A DNA stretch of 64,000 nt from Aestuariimicrobium kwangyangense DSM 21549 (GTDB taxonomy: Bacteria; Actinomycetota; Actinomycetes; Propionibacteriales; Propionibacteriaceae). The translations under genes were made by a program, and so were the position numbers. This document shows, piece after piece, positions 19,708 to 29,110 of this stretch; the stretch's first letter is position 1; every line of letters starts with the position of its first letter. A model generated the notes under the pieces. That model was not told the origin of the DNA, searched no databases, and saw only the letters and a program-made list of their open reading frames with translations. The stretch spans positions 620,001 through 684,000 of the forward strand of contig NZ_ATXE01000002.1 in the NCBI RefSeq assembly GCF_000421525.1. The letters are read 5' to 3'.

Positions 19708-20904
19708 ATGATCGAGCTCGACGAGGACCACCGCGCCGCACTGGTGCGCCGCCTGAACCAGGCCACTGCCCAGATGACCACCGCGGCCGTGTCGGCCATG
19801 GAGGAACGTCTGCCGTGGTTCCGCGACATGGACGCCGAGGAGCGTTCGTGGATCATGCTCGTCGCCCGCGGGGGCATCGACGGTTTCGCCAGCTGGATCC
19901 TGGCCGCTGATCCTGCGCACACCTCGTCCACTGCCATCTTCGATCGCGCCCCCCGCGCCCTGACCCGCCGGGTGAGCCTGTTGCAGACCGTCGAACTCGT
20001 GCGCGTCACCATCGCGGTGGTCGAGGAGGAGATCGAGGCGCTGTTGCCCGAGGAGGACCGTGAGGTGCTGCGCTCCGCCGTGGTCGAGTACTCCCGCGAG
20101 GTCGCCTTCGGGGCCGCTGAGGTGTACGCACGGGCAGCGGAGATCAGGGGGGCCTGGGACTCACGCCTGGAGGCCTTGGTCGTCGACGCAATCGTGCGCT
20201 CCGAGACCGACGAGACGGTCATCTCCCGAGCCTCCACCCTGGGATGGGTGGCCGGCACCAAGGTGGCCGTCGCCGTCGGACGAGCCCCCGACCTCGCGGA
20301 GCGAGGGCTCGAGGACGTCCGTCACGCCGCCGATCGGCACAAGCTCGGCCTGCTCGCCGCCGTGCAGGGTGACCGCCTGGTGCTGATCATCTCGGGTGCA
20401 ACCATCACCGATCCCAGTTCGGCAGTCGAGGCCGCCGCCTGGTTGGCTCCCCACTTCGGTCCGGGGCCGGTGGTGGTGGGTCCGCTCGTCGACGACCTGG
20501 TCGACGCCTCAACGTCGGCCCGTGCCGCCATCGCCGGGCACCGGGCGGCCATCGCCTGGCCCGAGGGTCCCCGCACCATGGCTGCAGCTGACCTGCTGCC
20601 CGAGCGCACGCTGATGGGCGACGGTCACGCCCGTCGTGCGCTGGTGGACGAGGTCTACCGCAACCTCGAGAATGCCGGCGGCGACCTGCTAGCCACCTGT
20701 GTGGCCTTCCTGGACCAGTCCGGCTCTGTCGAGGCGACCGCTCGTGCGGTCTTCATCCACGCCAACACCGTGCGCTACCGGCTGAAGCGCATCCAGGAGG
20801 TGACCGGCTACTCGCCCATGGACTCCCGTGACGCCTACGTGCTGCGGCTGGCGATCACCCTGGGCCGACTGACGGCGGGACGCCCCGCCCCGGCCCGCGG
20901 CTGA
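19708..20904 (+). CDS. fasR: PucR/CdaR-type regulator of fatty acid synthesis (FasR-like)
   Basis: 398 residues. The C-terminal PucR helix-turn-helix is clear: LATCVAFLDQSGSVEATA, then FIHANTVRYRLKRIQEVTG and SRDAYVLRLAITLGRL. The middle holds a GGDEF-like CdaR domain. In Streptomyces and mycobacteria a regulator of this type, FasR, lies directly upstream of fabD and activates the fab operon; position and family match here. Its likely targets include the inverted repeats at 20941 and 21034. ATG at 19708 with AGGA upstream. Confidence 0.85.
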   Translation: MIELDEDHRAALVRRLNQATAQMTTAAVSAMEERLPWFRDMDAEERSWIMLVARGGIDGFASWILAADPAHTSSTAIFDRAPRALTRRVSLLQTVELVRVTIAVVEEEIEALLPEEDREVLRSAVVEYSREVAFGAAEVYARAAEIRGAWDSRLEALVVDAIVRSETDETVISRASTLGWVAGTKVAVAVGRAPDLAERGLEDVRHAADRHKLGLLAAVQGDRLVLIISGATITDPSSAVEAAAWLAPHFGPGPVVVGPLVDDLVDASTSARAAIAGHRAAIAWPEGPRTMAAADLLPERTLMGDGHARRALVDEVYRNLENAGGDLLATCVAFLDQSGSVEATARAVFIHANTVRYRLKRIQEVTGYSPMDSRDAYVLRLAITLGRLTAGRPAPARG

Positions 20905-20940
20905 CCTCTTCGCGCTTGCCACATCGGGCCGTGCAACCGG

Positions 20941-20962
20941 TGAATCACAACCATGCGATTCA
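20941..20962. promoter_or_regulatory. Inverted repeat upstream of fabD (site 1)
   Basis: TGAATC and GATTCA form a perfect 6-bp inverted repeat with a 10-base spacer in the fasR-fabD gap. Size and place fit a dimer-binding operator or activator site for the fab operon. FasR is the obvious candidate protein, but that is inference. Confidence 0.45.
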
Positions 20963-21033
20963 TCTTTTCCGACAAAGCTCTCCGCCTGATACACCACCGT
21001 CGCCATTCGGGTGCCGCTCCGCGGTGACCCACG

Positions 21034-21052
21034 GTTGTGGGAACCCCACAAC
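21034..21052. promoter_or_regulatory. Inverted repeat upstream of fabD (site 2)
   Basis: GTTGTGGG and CCCACAAC form a perfect 8-bp inverted repeat with a 3-base spacer, 66 bases before the fabD start. The near-perfect symmetry makes it the best operator candidate in this gap. It could also form a short hairpin in the leader RNA. Confidence 0.5.
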
Positions 21053-21118
21053 AGCCCCGGGACAGTTTCGTTGCCCCAGTCCGCCCGTCCAAGGCCTGCG
21101 ACCGGCAGAGTTGACCTC

Positions 21119-22078
21119 GTGCTTGCCATCGTCGCGCCCGGACAGGGCGCCCAGACACCCGGCTTCCTGACGCCCTGGCTCGAGCGGGATTCGTTCCGCT
21201 CGACCGTGGCGCACCTCAGCCAGGCGGCCTCGCTCGACCTGGCCCAGCTGGGCACGCGGGCCGATGCCGAGACCATCCGCGACACCGCCGTGGCGCAGCC
21301 GCTGCTGGTGGCCGCCGGGTTGGCCACGGCCGACGAACTCCTGGCAGGGACGGGACCGCTCGACCCGGAGGTCGTCGTCTCCGGGCACTCCGTCGGCGAG
21401 ATCACGGCAGCCGCCCTCACCGGCGTGGTCTCCGCCGAGGACGCGATGGCCTTCGTGAGCGAACGAGGACGAGGCATGGCGGCCGCGTCTGCGCTGCGTC
21501 CGACGTCGATGACCGCCGTCGTCGGTGGTGACCCCGCCGAGGTGCTCGCCGCCATCGAAGCCCACGGCCTGACGGCGGCCAACAACAACGGCTCCGGCCA
21601 GGTCGTCGCCGCCGGAACCGTCGAACAACTCTCCGCGCTCGCCGCCGATCCCCCCGCCCGCGCCCGACTGTTCCCGCTGAGCGTGGCGGGCGCCTTCCAC
21701 ACGGTGCACATGGAACCTGCGCAGGCCGCGCTGCGGGCCCTGGCCGATGCCATGACCACCCACGACCCCAGGGCCCGCCTGCTGAGCAACCGCGACGGCG
21801 CCGAGATCGGTTCGGGTGCCGAGGTGGTGGCCCGCCTGGTCAGCCAGGTGACCAACCCCGTTCGCTGGGACCTGTGCCTGGCGACGATGCGCGACCTCGG
21901 CGTCACCGGCCTGCTCGAACTGGCCCCGGCGGGGACGCTGACCGGCATCGCCAAGCGCAACCTCAAGGGAGTCGAACTGTTCAACCTGAACACCCCTGAC
22001 CAACTCGACGACGCGCGCGAGTTCCTCGCCCGACACGTCACCACCACCCCCACCCAGCACGAGAACGGGACCAACTGA
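21119..22078 (+). CDS. fabD: Malonyl-CoA:ACP transacylase
   Basis: 319 residues. It loads malonyl groups onto acyl carrier protein for fatty acid elongation. Starts [15 protein letters not shown], the family's N-terminus, at the GTG 21119. The active-site Ser91 lies in SGHSVGE and the catalytic His194 in [10 protein letters not shown]. It is the first gene of a fabD-fabH-acpP-fabF operon; its TGA overlaps the fabH ATG. The ribosome site is weak, and a TTG eight bases earlier is another possible start. Confidence 0.95.
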   Translation: MLAIVAPGQGAQTPGFLTPWLERDSFRSTVAHLSQAASLDLAQLGTRADAETIRDTAVAQPLLVAAGLATADELLAGTGPLDPEVVVSGHSVGEITAAALTGVVSAEDAMAFVSERGRGMAAASALRPTSMTAVVGGDPAEVLAAIEAHGLTAANNNGSGQVVAAGTVEQLSALAADPPARARLFPLSVAGAFHTVHMEPAQAALRALADAMTTHDPRARLLSNRDGAEIGSGAEVVARLVSQVTNPVRWDLCLATMRDLGVTGLLELAPAGTLTGIAKRNLKGVELFNLNTPDQLDDAREFLARHVTTTPTQHENGTN

Positions 22079-23070
22079 TGAGCCTGCACGCCAGCCAGGG
22101 AGCCAAGTACGCCCGGATCCTGTCCGTCGGTGGATACCGGGGCAGCCGGGTCGTCGACAACGCCGAGATGTGCACCATGATCGACTCCTCCGACGAGTGG
22201 ATCCGGCAGCGGACCGGCATCGTCGAACGGCGCTGGGTCGCCGAGGGTGAGACTCCCCGGACGATGGCGGTGGCCGCGGCGCGCAAGGCGCTTGAGCGTG
22301 CGAACCTCACCGCCAACCAGATCTCGACCGTCATCGTGTCGACCGTCACCCACTTCAAGCAGACTCCGTCATTGGCCGTGCTCGTCGCCGATGACCTGGG
22401 CTGTGCCGCACCGGCGGCCTTCGACATCTCGGCCGCCTGCGCGGGCTTCTGCTACGGCGTGGCCCAGGCCGAGTCGTTGGTGCGATCGGGAGCCAGCCAG
22501 TACGTGCTCGTGATCGGGGTCGAAGCCCTCTCGCTGGTTACCGACTTCACCGACCGCTCGACCGCCTTCCTCTTCTCCGACGGCGCCGGCGCCGTGGTCA
22601 TCGGACCCTCCGACACCCCCGGCATCGGACCGGTGGTGTGGGGCTCGGACCCCTCGCAGGCCGACGTCATCGAGATCGACGACTGGCACGCCACCCACGA
22701 GTCGGACGCCCCGGGACCCTTCATCACCATGGAGGGCCAGAAGGTCTTCCGGTGGGCGACCACCTTCATCGCCGACAAGGCGCGCGAGACCCTGCGCGTC
22801 GCTGGCCTCTCCCCCGAGGAACTGGACGTCTTCATTCCCCACCAGGCGAACAACCGCATCACCGACTCGATGCTGCGGCACCTCAAGCTGCCCGAATCGG
22901 TCGTGGTAAGCCGCGACATCGTCGGCATGGGCAATTCCTCAGCGGCGTCAGTGCCGCTGGCGATGGAGGCCCTGCTGGAGTCGGGCGAGGCGCACAGCGG
23001 CCAGACAGCACTCACGATTGGTTTCGGCGCAGGCCTCGTGTTCGCCGGGCAGGTCATCGTCCTCCCCTGA
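22078..23070 (+). CDS. fabH: Beta-ketoacyl-ACP synthase III
   Basis: 330 residues. It condenses an acyl-CoA starter with malonyl-ACP and sets chain start and branching. The catalytic triad is visible: Cys121 in [10 protein letters not shown], His255 in IPHQANNR and Asn286 in GMGNSSAAS. Start ATG overlaps the fabD stop by one base. Followed 91 bases on by acpP. Nothing unusual in length or motifs. Confidence 0.97.
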   Translation: MSLHASQGAKYARILSVGGYRGSRVVDNAEMCTMIDSSDEWIRQRTGIVERRWVAEGETPRTMAVAAARKALERANLTANQISTVIVSTVTHFKQTPSLAVLVADDLGCAAPAAFDISAACAGFCYGVAQAESLVRSGASQYVLVIGVEALSLVTDFTDRSTAFLFSDGAGAVVIGPSDTPGIGPVVWGSDPSQADVIEIDDWHATHESDAPGPFITMEGQKVFRWATTFIADKARETLRVAGLSPEELDVFIPHQANNRITDSMLRHLKLPESVVVSRDIVGMGNSSAASVPLAMEALLESGEAHSGQTALTIGFGAGLVFAGQVIVLP

Positions 23071-23161
23071 GGCACAACCCCCACCAGACTTCCTGCGGAC
23101 TACTCGAGTGTTCGCAGGGACGGAGCACCCGCTCCACCCCAACCACACCAAGGAGGGCCAC

Positions 23162-23407
23162 ATGGCCAGCACCGAAGAGATCCGCGCGGACCTCGCCGAG
23201 ATCGTGAACGACGTGGCCGGCGTGGCCGCGGACGACGTCCAGCTCGACAAGTCCTTCACGGATGACCTCGACGTCGACTCGCTGTCGATGGTCGAGATCA
23301 TCTACGCCTGTGAGGAGAAGTTCGGCGTGTCGATCCCCGATGAGGACGCCAAGAACCTGAAGACCGTCGGTGACGCCGTGGCCTTCATCGAGCGCGCCCA
23401 GGCCTGA
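23162..23407 (+). CDS. acpP: Acyl carrier protein
   Basis: 81 residues, acidic, four-helix ACP. The phosphopantetheine site is Ser40 in DVDSLSMVE. A strong ribosome site, AAGGAGG, lies six bases before the ATG, fitting a highly expressed protein. A long hairpin follows the stop (23417-23458), before fabF. Confidence 0.97.
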   Translation: MASTEEIRADLAEIVNDVAGVAADDVQLDKSFTDDLDVDSLSMVEIIYACEEKFGVSIPDEDAKNLKTVGDAVAFIERAQA

Positions 23408-23416
23408 GCCTGATCG

Positions 23417-23458
23417 GGTGGGTCGACCACGCCCTGCCGGGGCGGTGGTCGACCCACC
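23417..23458 (+). promoter_or_regulatory. Intra-operon hairpin between acpP and fabF
   Basis: Perfect 14-bp arms (23417-23430, GGTGGGTCGACCAC, with 23445-23458) enclose a 14-base GC-rich loop that can pair further. It starts 10 bases after the acpP stop and ends 36 bases before fabF. No T-run follows. It probably protects the acpP end of the mRNA or partly terminates, giving more ACP than FabF. Confidence 0.65.
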
Positions 23459-23493
23459 TCGCGCATCACCAACAAGCAGCACTGGAGCACTCC

Positions 23494-24762
23494 ATGACTA
23501 CTGTCGTGATCACCGGATTCGGCGCCTTCACGCCGTTGGGCGTCGACGCCCCCAGCACCTGGCAGGCCATGCTCGAGGGCGTCTCGGGCGCCCACACCCT
23601 GCCCTACGAGTGGGCCCGTGACCTGCCCACCAACTTCGCCGCCGAGACCGCCGGCGACCCTGCCGAACGGATCGACCGCGTGGCCGCCCGTCGCATGGAC
23701 CGCTCCACCCAGCACGCCGTGATCGCCGCCCTGGAGGCCTGGGCCGATGCGGGGCTGACCCTCGACGACGACAACGGCATCGACCGCGACCGTCTCGGCG
23801 TCTGTTGCGCCTCAGGCATCGGTGGTATGCAGTCGCTGCTGGGCCAGTGGGACGTGCAGAAGGAGAAGGGCTTCCGCCGGGTCAGCCCCTTCACCATCCC
23901 CATGCTGATGGCCAACGCGCCAGCCGCCAACGTCGGCCTGAAGCTCGGTGCCCGCGCCGCCATCCACACCCCGGTCTCGGCCTGCGCCTCGTCGAACGAG
24001 GCCATATCGTTCGGGCTCGACATGCTCCGCCTGGGTCGCGCCGACATTGCCGTCGTCGGTGGCACCGAGGCCGTCATCCACCCCCTGCCCCTGGCCGCCT
24101 TCGGCCAGATGCAGGCCTTGTCGCGCCGCAATGACGCCCCCGAGAAGGCTTCGCGCCCCTGGGACGTCGACCGCGACGGGTTCGTGCTCGGTGAGGGCTC
24201 GGCGATGATGGTGATCGAGACGCTCGAACACGCCCAGGCCCGTGGGGCGAAGATCTACGGCACCCTGGCGGGCGCCGGCATCTCGGCCGACAGCCACGAC
24301 CTGGTGCAGCCCGACCCCGAGGGACGAGGCCAGGCCTCGGCCATGGTGAAGGCCCTCAAGGAGGCCGACCTGCAGGCCGCCGACATCAGGCACATCAACG
24401 CCCACGGCACCTCGACCCCACAAGGGGATCGCGCCGAGGCAGGTTCGATCGCGCTGGCCCTGGGTGACACCTCGGGAGTTCTCGTGAACTCGACCAAGTC
24501 GATGACCGGTCACCTGTTGGGTGGCGCCGGCGCTGTTGAGACCTTCGCGACGGTGATGGCGCTCAACACCCGCACCATCCCCGGCACCATCAACATCGAG
24601 AACCTCGAGCCGGGGCTGCCCGTTCAGATCGCCACCAGCACCACCGCGCTGCCCGAGGGCGACCTGGCGGGTCTGAACAACTCGTTCGGCTTCGGTGGCC
24701 ACAACGTGGTCATCGCCGTCACCAACGCCCACCAGAGCCGGTCACTCCGTCCGGCTGAGTGA
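23494..24762 (+). CDS. fabF: Beta-ketoacyl-ACP synthase II
   Basis: 422 residues. Elongating condensing enzyme of type II fatty acid synthesis. Triad: Cys164 in VSACASSNEA, His304 in INAHGTSTPQGD and His340 in KSMTGHLLGG. GGAG lies upstream of the ATG. It is the last gene of the fab operon and runs toward the minus-strand DUF3145 gene, a usual actinobacterial neighbour. Confidence 0.97.
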   Translation: MTTVVITGFGAFTPLGVDAPSTWQAMLEGVSGAHTLPYEWARDLPTNFAAETAGDPAERIDRVAARRMDRSTQHAVIAALEAWADAGLTLDDDNGIDRDRLGVCCASGIGGMQSLLGQWDVQKEKGFRRVSPFTIPMLMANAPAANVGLKLGARAAIHTPVSACASSNEAISFGLDMLRLGRADIAVVGGTEAVIHPLPLAAFGQMQALSRRNDAPEKASRPWDVDRDGFVLGEGSAMMVIETLEHAQARGAKIYGTLAGAGISADSHDLVQPDPEGRGQASAMVKALKEADLQAADIRHINAHGTSTPQGDRAEAGSIALALGDTSGVLVNSTKSMTGHLLGGAGAVETFATVMALNTRTIPGTINIENLEPGLPVQIATSTTALPEGDLAGLNNSFGFGGHNVVIAVTNAHQSRSLRPAE

Positions 24763-24823
24763 GGGTCGGGGTCGGCCGGGCTCCTCGCCCGGTCGACCGC
24801 TCTTGCCCGGGTGACCCCTGCGC

Positions 24824-25342
24824 TCAGACCACGTGGTGCAGCCAACGCACCTGGTCGTCCTCTGCTCTCCTGAAGGGTTCCAGCTCGGCGTCCCAGGCCG
24901 CGCCCAGCAGGGCCTCCAGGCCGTGGTGCAGGTCGGTGCCACGGGCGACGGCGGCAGCCATGGCCTGCCTGATCCGATCCTCGTGGACGACGATGTCGCC
25001 CACCTCGTTGGTGGCCGCAGCGAACACCCCCAGGCTCGGGGTGACCGACCAGCGCTGCCCCGCGCCACCCGATCGGGGGGTCTCGGTCACGTCGAATCGC
25101 ACCCGTTGCCAGCGCGCGAGTTCGCTGGTCAGGCGAGCGCCCGTGCCGGCGCGCCCGGCGAACGCCAGTTCGGCACGCCAGCTGTTGGGTTCGACGGGTT
25201 GCGGCTTCCACTCCAGATGTGTGGGCACGCCGACCACGCCGCCGAGCGCCCACTCCAAATGGGGACGCAGAGCAGACGGCGTGGAATGGATCTGAACGAC
25301 CCCCGTGACGGGTTGGTCGGTCATGGTCCGGCTCGAGATCAT
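24824..25342 (-). CDS. DUF3145 family protein
   Basis: 172 residues, matching actinobacterial DUF3145 in length and in blocks such as GVVQIHSTPSALRPHLEWA and VTPSLGVFAAATNEVGDIVV. Function unknown; the family often sits beside fabF, as here, so a link to lipid metabolism is possible. ATG at 25342 with GAGGAGG seven bases upstream fixes the start against longer upstream frames. Confidence 0.85.
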   Translation of the reverse strand: MISSRTMTDQPVTGVVQIHSTPSALRPHLEWALGGVVGVPTHLEWKPQPVEPNSWRAELAFAGRAGTGARLTSELARWQRVRFDVTETPRSGGAGQRWSVTPSLGVFAAATNEVGDIVVHEDRIRQAMAAAVARGTDLHHGLEALLGAAWDAELEPFRRAEDDQVRWLHHVV

Positions 25343-25450
25343 CGTGTGCCTCCTCGTCCAGATGAGCCTTCCCCAGCTGTCTGGTCGCGGTCGCACGATG
25401 ACCTTGTGCCGATTGTGCATCATTCCCAGCAGTCGTGCCAGCCCTAGCAT

Positions 25451-27349
25451 GTGGCCATGACCCAGCACCCGCTCCACGAATCCACCACTTCCGCGGCATC
25501 GACCCGTCCCCGACTGGTCACGGTGGACGAGGCCCTGGCGGGTGCACCCTCTTGGTCAGAGCTCCGGGCCGACCGCGACCGCCTGCTGTGGCTCGAGTCC
25601 CGGCCCACGGAGAACCGCCGCACCACCATCGTCGACGGCGACGGCGTCGAACTGACGCCCGCCCCGTTCTGCGTCCGCTCGCGGGTGATGGAGTACGGCG
25701 GCGGCGCCTGGGACGCGCGCGACGGTGTGGTGGTGGCGGTCGACGACGTCCGCAACCAGGTGATCGAGGTGGCCACCGACCGAGCCGTGACCCCCGCGTC
25801 CTCGCAGGTGCGCTACGGCGGGCTGCAGGTGCACCCGAACCTCGACCTGCTGCTGGCAGTGCGCGAGGACCACCGCGGCCCCGGGGAGGCGGTGACAACG
25901 GTGGTGGCGCTCCGGTTGTCCGGTGCCAACGACGACTTCGGACAGGTGCTGGTCTCCGGCCCCGACTTCGTCGCGGGACCGCGCCTGTCTCCCGATGGAC
26001 GTCTCGCCTGGTTCGAGTGGAACCACCCCGACATGCCCTGGGATCGAAGCACTGTCCGCACTGCTCCCCTGGCGTTCGACGAGGAGGGCGGATCGGGATG
26101 GCAGTTGGGTGAGGTCACGACCGTCATGGACGAACCGGAGGTGAGCGCCCAGCACCCGCAGTGGGACGTGGACCCGTCGGGCACCACCACGCTGTGGTTC
26201 ATGGCGGACGAGTCGGGGTACTGGAACCTCCACTCGTGGACGCCGGAGCAGGGGTCGAGCCTCGTCTGGCCCGTCGACGCCGACTGCGACCACCCGGTCT
26301 GGACGCTCACGGGCCCCTCATGGACAGTCAGCGGCGGACGGCTCCTGGTGCACCAGATGGTGCAGGGCTGGCCCCGGCTTGCCGTGATCGACCTCGTCGC
26401 CGGGGTCGTCCGTCACCCGGAATGCGACGGACTCGCGGAGGTCCGGTCGTGTGTGGTCGCCGGGAACGAGGCCCACGCCCTGGTCGGCCTGGTCTGCGCC
26501 GGCGACGCCCTGGTGCGGGTACGACTGGACGAGGACCATCCCAGGGTCGCACAGCGCGCCGGTGGACGCCGGCCCGACTGGCAGCCCACCGTTCCCACCA
26601 GCATCACCGTCAGCGGCAGCAACGGCGACGTGCAGGCATGGCTCTACCTCCCCGCGCCGGCCGAGCACGCACCGGCGCTGATCGTGAAGTCACATGGCGG
26701 TCCGACCTCGTCCGCCTCGATCGCACACTCCCCACTCAACGACTTCTGGACCAGCCGCGGCTATGCGGTGGTCGACGTGAACTACTCCGGCTCCACCGGA
26801 TTCGGACGTGACTACCGCAATCGTCTCCGTGGCCAGTGGGGCCTGCTCGACGTGGCCGACTGTGTCGCGGTGGTCGACCATCTGGTCGACGCAGGCGCAG
26901 TCGATCCCCGCAAGGTGAGCATCACAGGCGGGTCGGCGGGTGGCTACACCACCCTGCAGTCACTCGTCTCGACCGACCGCTACACGGCCGGCGTCAGCAG
27001 GTACGGGATCGGCGACCTGGTGATGCTGGCCACCGACACCCACAAGTTCGAGAGCCGCTATCTCGACTCGCTGGTCGGCCCCTGGCCCGCGGACGAAGCG
27101 ACGTACCTCGCGCGGTCACCCATTCACCACGTCGACCGGTTGTCGACCCCGATGCTGATCCTGCAGGGCAGCGACGACAGGGTGGTGCCCCCCAACCAGG
27201 CCGAGACCATGGCCGAGGCCGTCCGCTCGAAGGGGTTGCCCGTCGAACTGAAGCTGTACCCCGGCGAGGGCCACGGATTCCGTGGGGGCGAGGCACGCCG
27301 CGACGCGCTGGAACGAGAGCTCACCTTCTACGAGCGGCTGTTCGGATAA
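25451..27349 (+). CDS. S9-family prolyl oligopeptidase-like serine peptidase
   Basis: 632 residues. Residues 1-380 form a beta-propeller; the C-terminal 250 form an alpha/beta hydrolase. The triad is Ser in TGGSAGGYTT, Asp in QGSDDRVVPP and His in GEGHGFRG. It resembles acylaminoacyl or dipeptidyl peptidases. No signal peptide, so it is likely cytosolic peptide turnover. The start may be GTG 25451 or ATG 25457; neither has a strong ribosome site. Confidence 0.9.
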   Translation: MAMTQHPLHESTTSAASTRPRLVTVDEALAGAPSWSELRADRDRLLWLESRPTENRRTTIVDGDGVELTPAPFCVRSRVMEYGGGAWDARDGVVVAVDDVRNQVIEVATDRAVTPASSQVRYGGLQVHPNLDLLLAVREDHRGPGEAVTTVVALRLSGANDDFGQVLVSGPDFVAGPRLSPDGRLAWFEWNHPDMPWDRSTVRTAPLAFDEEGGSGWQLGEVTTVMDEPEVSAQHPQWDVDPSGTTTLWFMADESGYWNLHSWTPEQGSSLVWPVDADCDHPVWTLTGPSWTVSGGRLLVHQMVQGWPRLAVIDLVAGVVRHPECDGLAEVRSCVVAGNEAHALVGLVCAGDALVRVRLDEDHPRVAQRAGGRRPDWQPTVPTSITVSGSNGDVQAWLYLPAPAEHAPALIVKSHGGPTSSASIAHSPLNDFWTSRGYAVVDVNYSGSTGFGRDYRNRLRGQWGLLDVADCVAVVDHLVDAGAVDPRKVSITGGSAGGYTTLQSLVSTDRYTAGVSRYGIGDLVMLATDTHKFESRYLDSLVGPWPADEATYLARSPIHHVDRLSTPMLILQGSDDRVVPPNQAETMAEAVRSKGLPVELKLYPGEGHGFRGGEARRDALERELTFYERLFG

Positions 27350-27359
27350 TCTCTGCGAC

Positions 27360-29108
27360 ATGCGCCCTTCCCCCCAGAGTGCCGACCTGTCCCCCGATCC
27401 GACCCAGCGCGTGCGACGGTCGCGTCCGACCGCGGTGAGGATCTCGGTGCTGGCGCTGGCCACGACGTTGACCGCCGTGGGGCTGTTCGGTGGCACAGCT
27501 CATGCTGAGACCACTGCCGAACTCGGCCCGGCCCTGGCGCCCCCCACCGCAGTCGCACCGGCCACGACGTCGACGGGCGTGAAGCCCGCAGCCGATGCCC
27601 TGACCAGCGAGGCGCTGGCCCGCCTGAACAGCTATCGCAGCCAGTTCGGGGTGCCGGCCGTGACCGAGAACAGCACGTGGTCCCAGGCGGCGGTGGCTCA
27701 CTCGAACTACATGGCCCTCAACGGCGTCGTCACCAACGCCGAGGACCCTGCCCTGCCGGGCTACACCGACGCGGGCAACGTCGCGGCGCAGAACTCCCAC
27801 GTGGCCCTCGGCTACACCACGCCGACGTCATTCGTGGATGCCTGGGCGGCGTCACCGTTCCACCTGATCACGATGTTGTCGGGCAGGCTCACCACCTCGG
27901 CGTACGGCCAGGCCACCCAGTCGGGTCGCACCGCCGCCACCCTGAACGTGCTGCAGGGTCGCACCGGAACCGAGCCCACCAGCGGGTGGCCTCGGACCTG
28001 GCCCAAGGGCACCACGACCATGCTCGAGATGTCGGACGGCTCCTATCCCGACCCCGCCGCTGGCTGCGGCGCTCCGGTGGGCAGTTGGTACGGCACGGCC
28101 AACCTGATCGACTACGGCCCCTCGGCCACCGTCACCTCCGCCACCGCCACCCTGGTCGAGGACGGGAGCAACGTCCCCGTCTGCGTCCGGACGGCGAGCA
28201 GCTACTCCAACCCCACGGCCCGCGCGTTGATGGCCGGCAAGGTGCTCGTCATCCCGATGCGCCCGCTCACCCTGAACCGCGGCTACACCGGCACCGTGAC
28301 CACCGCCTCCGGCACCCACGTGTACCGGTTCGACACGGGCAACCCCGCCTCGGGAGTGACCGGCGACCACAACGGCGACGGCCTGGCAGACATCCTCGCG
28401 GTGCGCGGCGACGGCGACCTGTACTTCTACCAGACCAAGCCCGGGCCCAGCGTCGCCCCCGGGGTGGTCGTGGGCCGTGGTTGGGGTCCCTGGGACTGGA
28501 TGGCAGTCGTCCCCGACCTCAACGGTGACAGCCGCACCGAACTGATCGGACGACAGCACGACACCGGCAAACTGTTCCTCTTCTTCGGCCTGGGCCGGGG
28601 CCTGTGGAGTTCGGCCATGGAGATCGGACGCGGCTTCGACGGTCTCAGCCTGTTGACCGTGGTCAATGACGTCACCGGTGACGGACTGCCCGAACTGCTG
28701 GGTCGCACCTCTGACGGCTCCCTGTACCGCTACAGCTTCACCGCCGGCGGCAAGTACCTCAACAACACCCGCAAGATCGGCCGCGGGTGGGGCGGGATCG
28801 CCACCACCTTCTCCCCCGGCGACTTCTCGGGCGACGGCACTCCCGACCTGTTGGCCGTCACCCAGAGCGGGCTGCTCATTCGCTACGCCTTCTCGGGCGG
28901 CAGCTTCTCGACCGCCAACGTGGTGGGACGAGGATGGCAACCCACCGACAAGCTGTGGTCGCCCGGCGACATCGACGGCAATGGCACTGCCGACCTGCTC
29001 TCGGTGCGCAACGGCGGCCAGCTGTACTTCTACGCCAACCGTGTCGGCACGTGGAGTGTCGGCAAGGCGATCGGCAGCGGCTGGGACAGCATGCGCCTGC
29101 TGACCTGA
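27360..29108 (+). CDS. Secreted CAP-domain protein with FG-GAP-like propeller
   Basis: 582 residues. A signal peptide with twin basic region ends near AHAE (about residue 50). Residues 80-200 hold a CAP/SCP domain (LARLNSYRSQFGVPAVTENS, then AVAHSNYMA). Residues 345-582 are about five FG-GAP/VCBS-like blades, each with GDxxGDGxxDLL and IGRGW. The same C-terminal domain is found in the protein at 37893. No clear ribosome site; GATAAT ends 10 bases before the ATG, so a leaderless mRNA is possible. CAP proteins bind lipids or act on cell walls; the partner is unknown. Confidence 0.8.
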   Translation: MRPSPQSADLSPDPTQRVRRSRPTAVRISVLALATTLTAVGLFGGTAHAETTAELGPALAPPTAVAPATTSTGVKPAADALTSEALARLNSYRSQFGVPAVTENSTWSQAAVAHSNYMALNGVVTNAEDPALPGYTDAGNVAAQNSHVALGYTTPTSFVDAWAASPFHLITMLSGRLTTSAYGQATQSGRTAATLNVLQGRTGTEPTSGWPRTWPKGTTTMLEMSDGSYPDPAAGCGAPVGSWYGTANLIDYGPSATVTSATATLVEDGSNVPVCVRTASSYSNPTARALMAGKVLVIPMRPLTLNRGYTGTVTTASGTHVYRFDTGNPASGVTGDHNGDGLADILAVRGDGDLYFYQTKPGPSVAPGVVVGRGWGPWDWMAVVPDLNGDSRTELIGRQHDTGKLFLFFGLGRGLWSSAMEIGRGFDGLSLLTVVNDVTGDGLPELLGRTSDGSLYRYSFTAGGKYLNNTRKIGRGWGGIATTFSPGDFSGDGTPDLLAVTQSGLLIRYAFSGGSFSTANVVGRGWQPTDKLWSPGDIDGNGTADLLSVRNGGQLYFYANRVGTWSVGKAIGSGWDSMRLLT

Positions 29109-29110
29109 GT

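Noticed and set aside
20689-22353. 554-codon minus-strand frame over fabD
   Set aside because: Antisense to fasR, fabD and fabH, low-complexity Ser/Arg/Ala composition, no family match.
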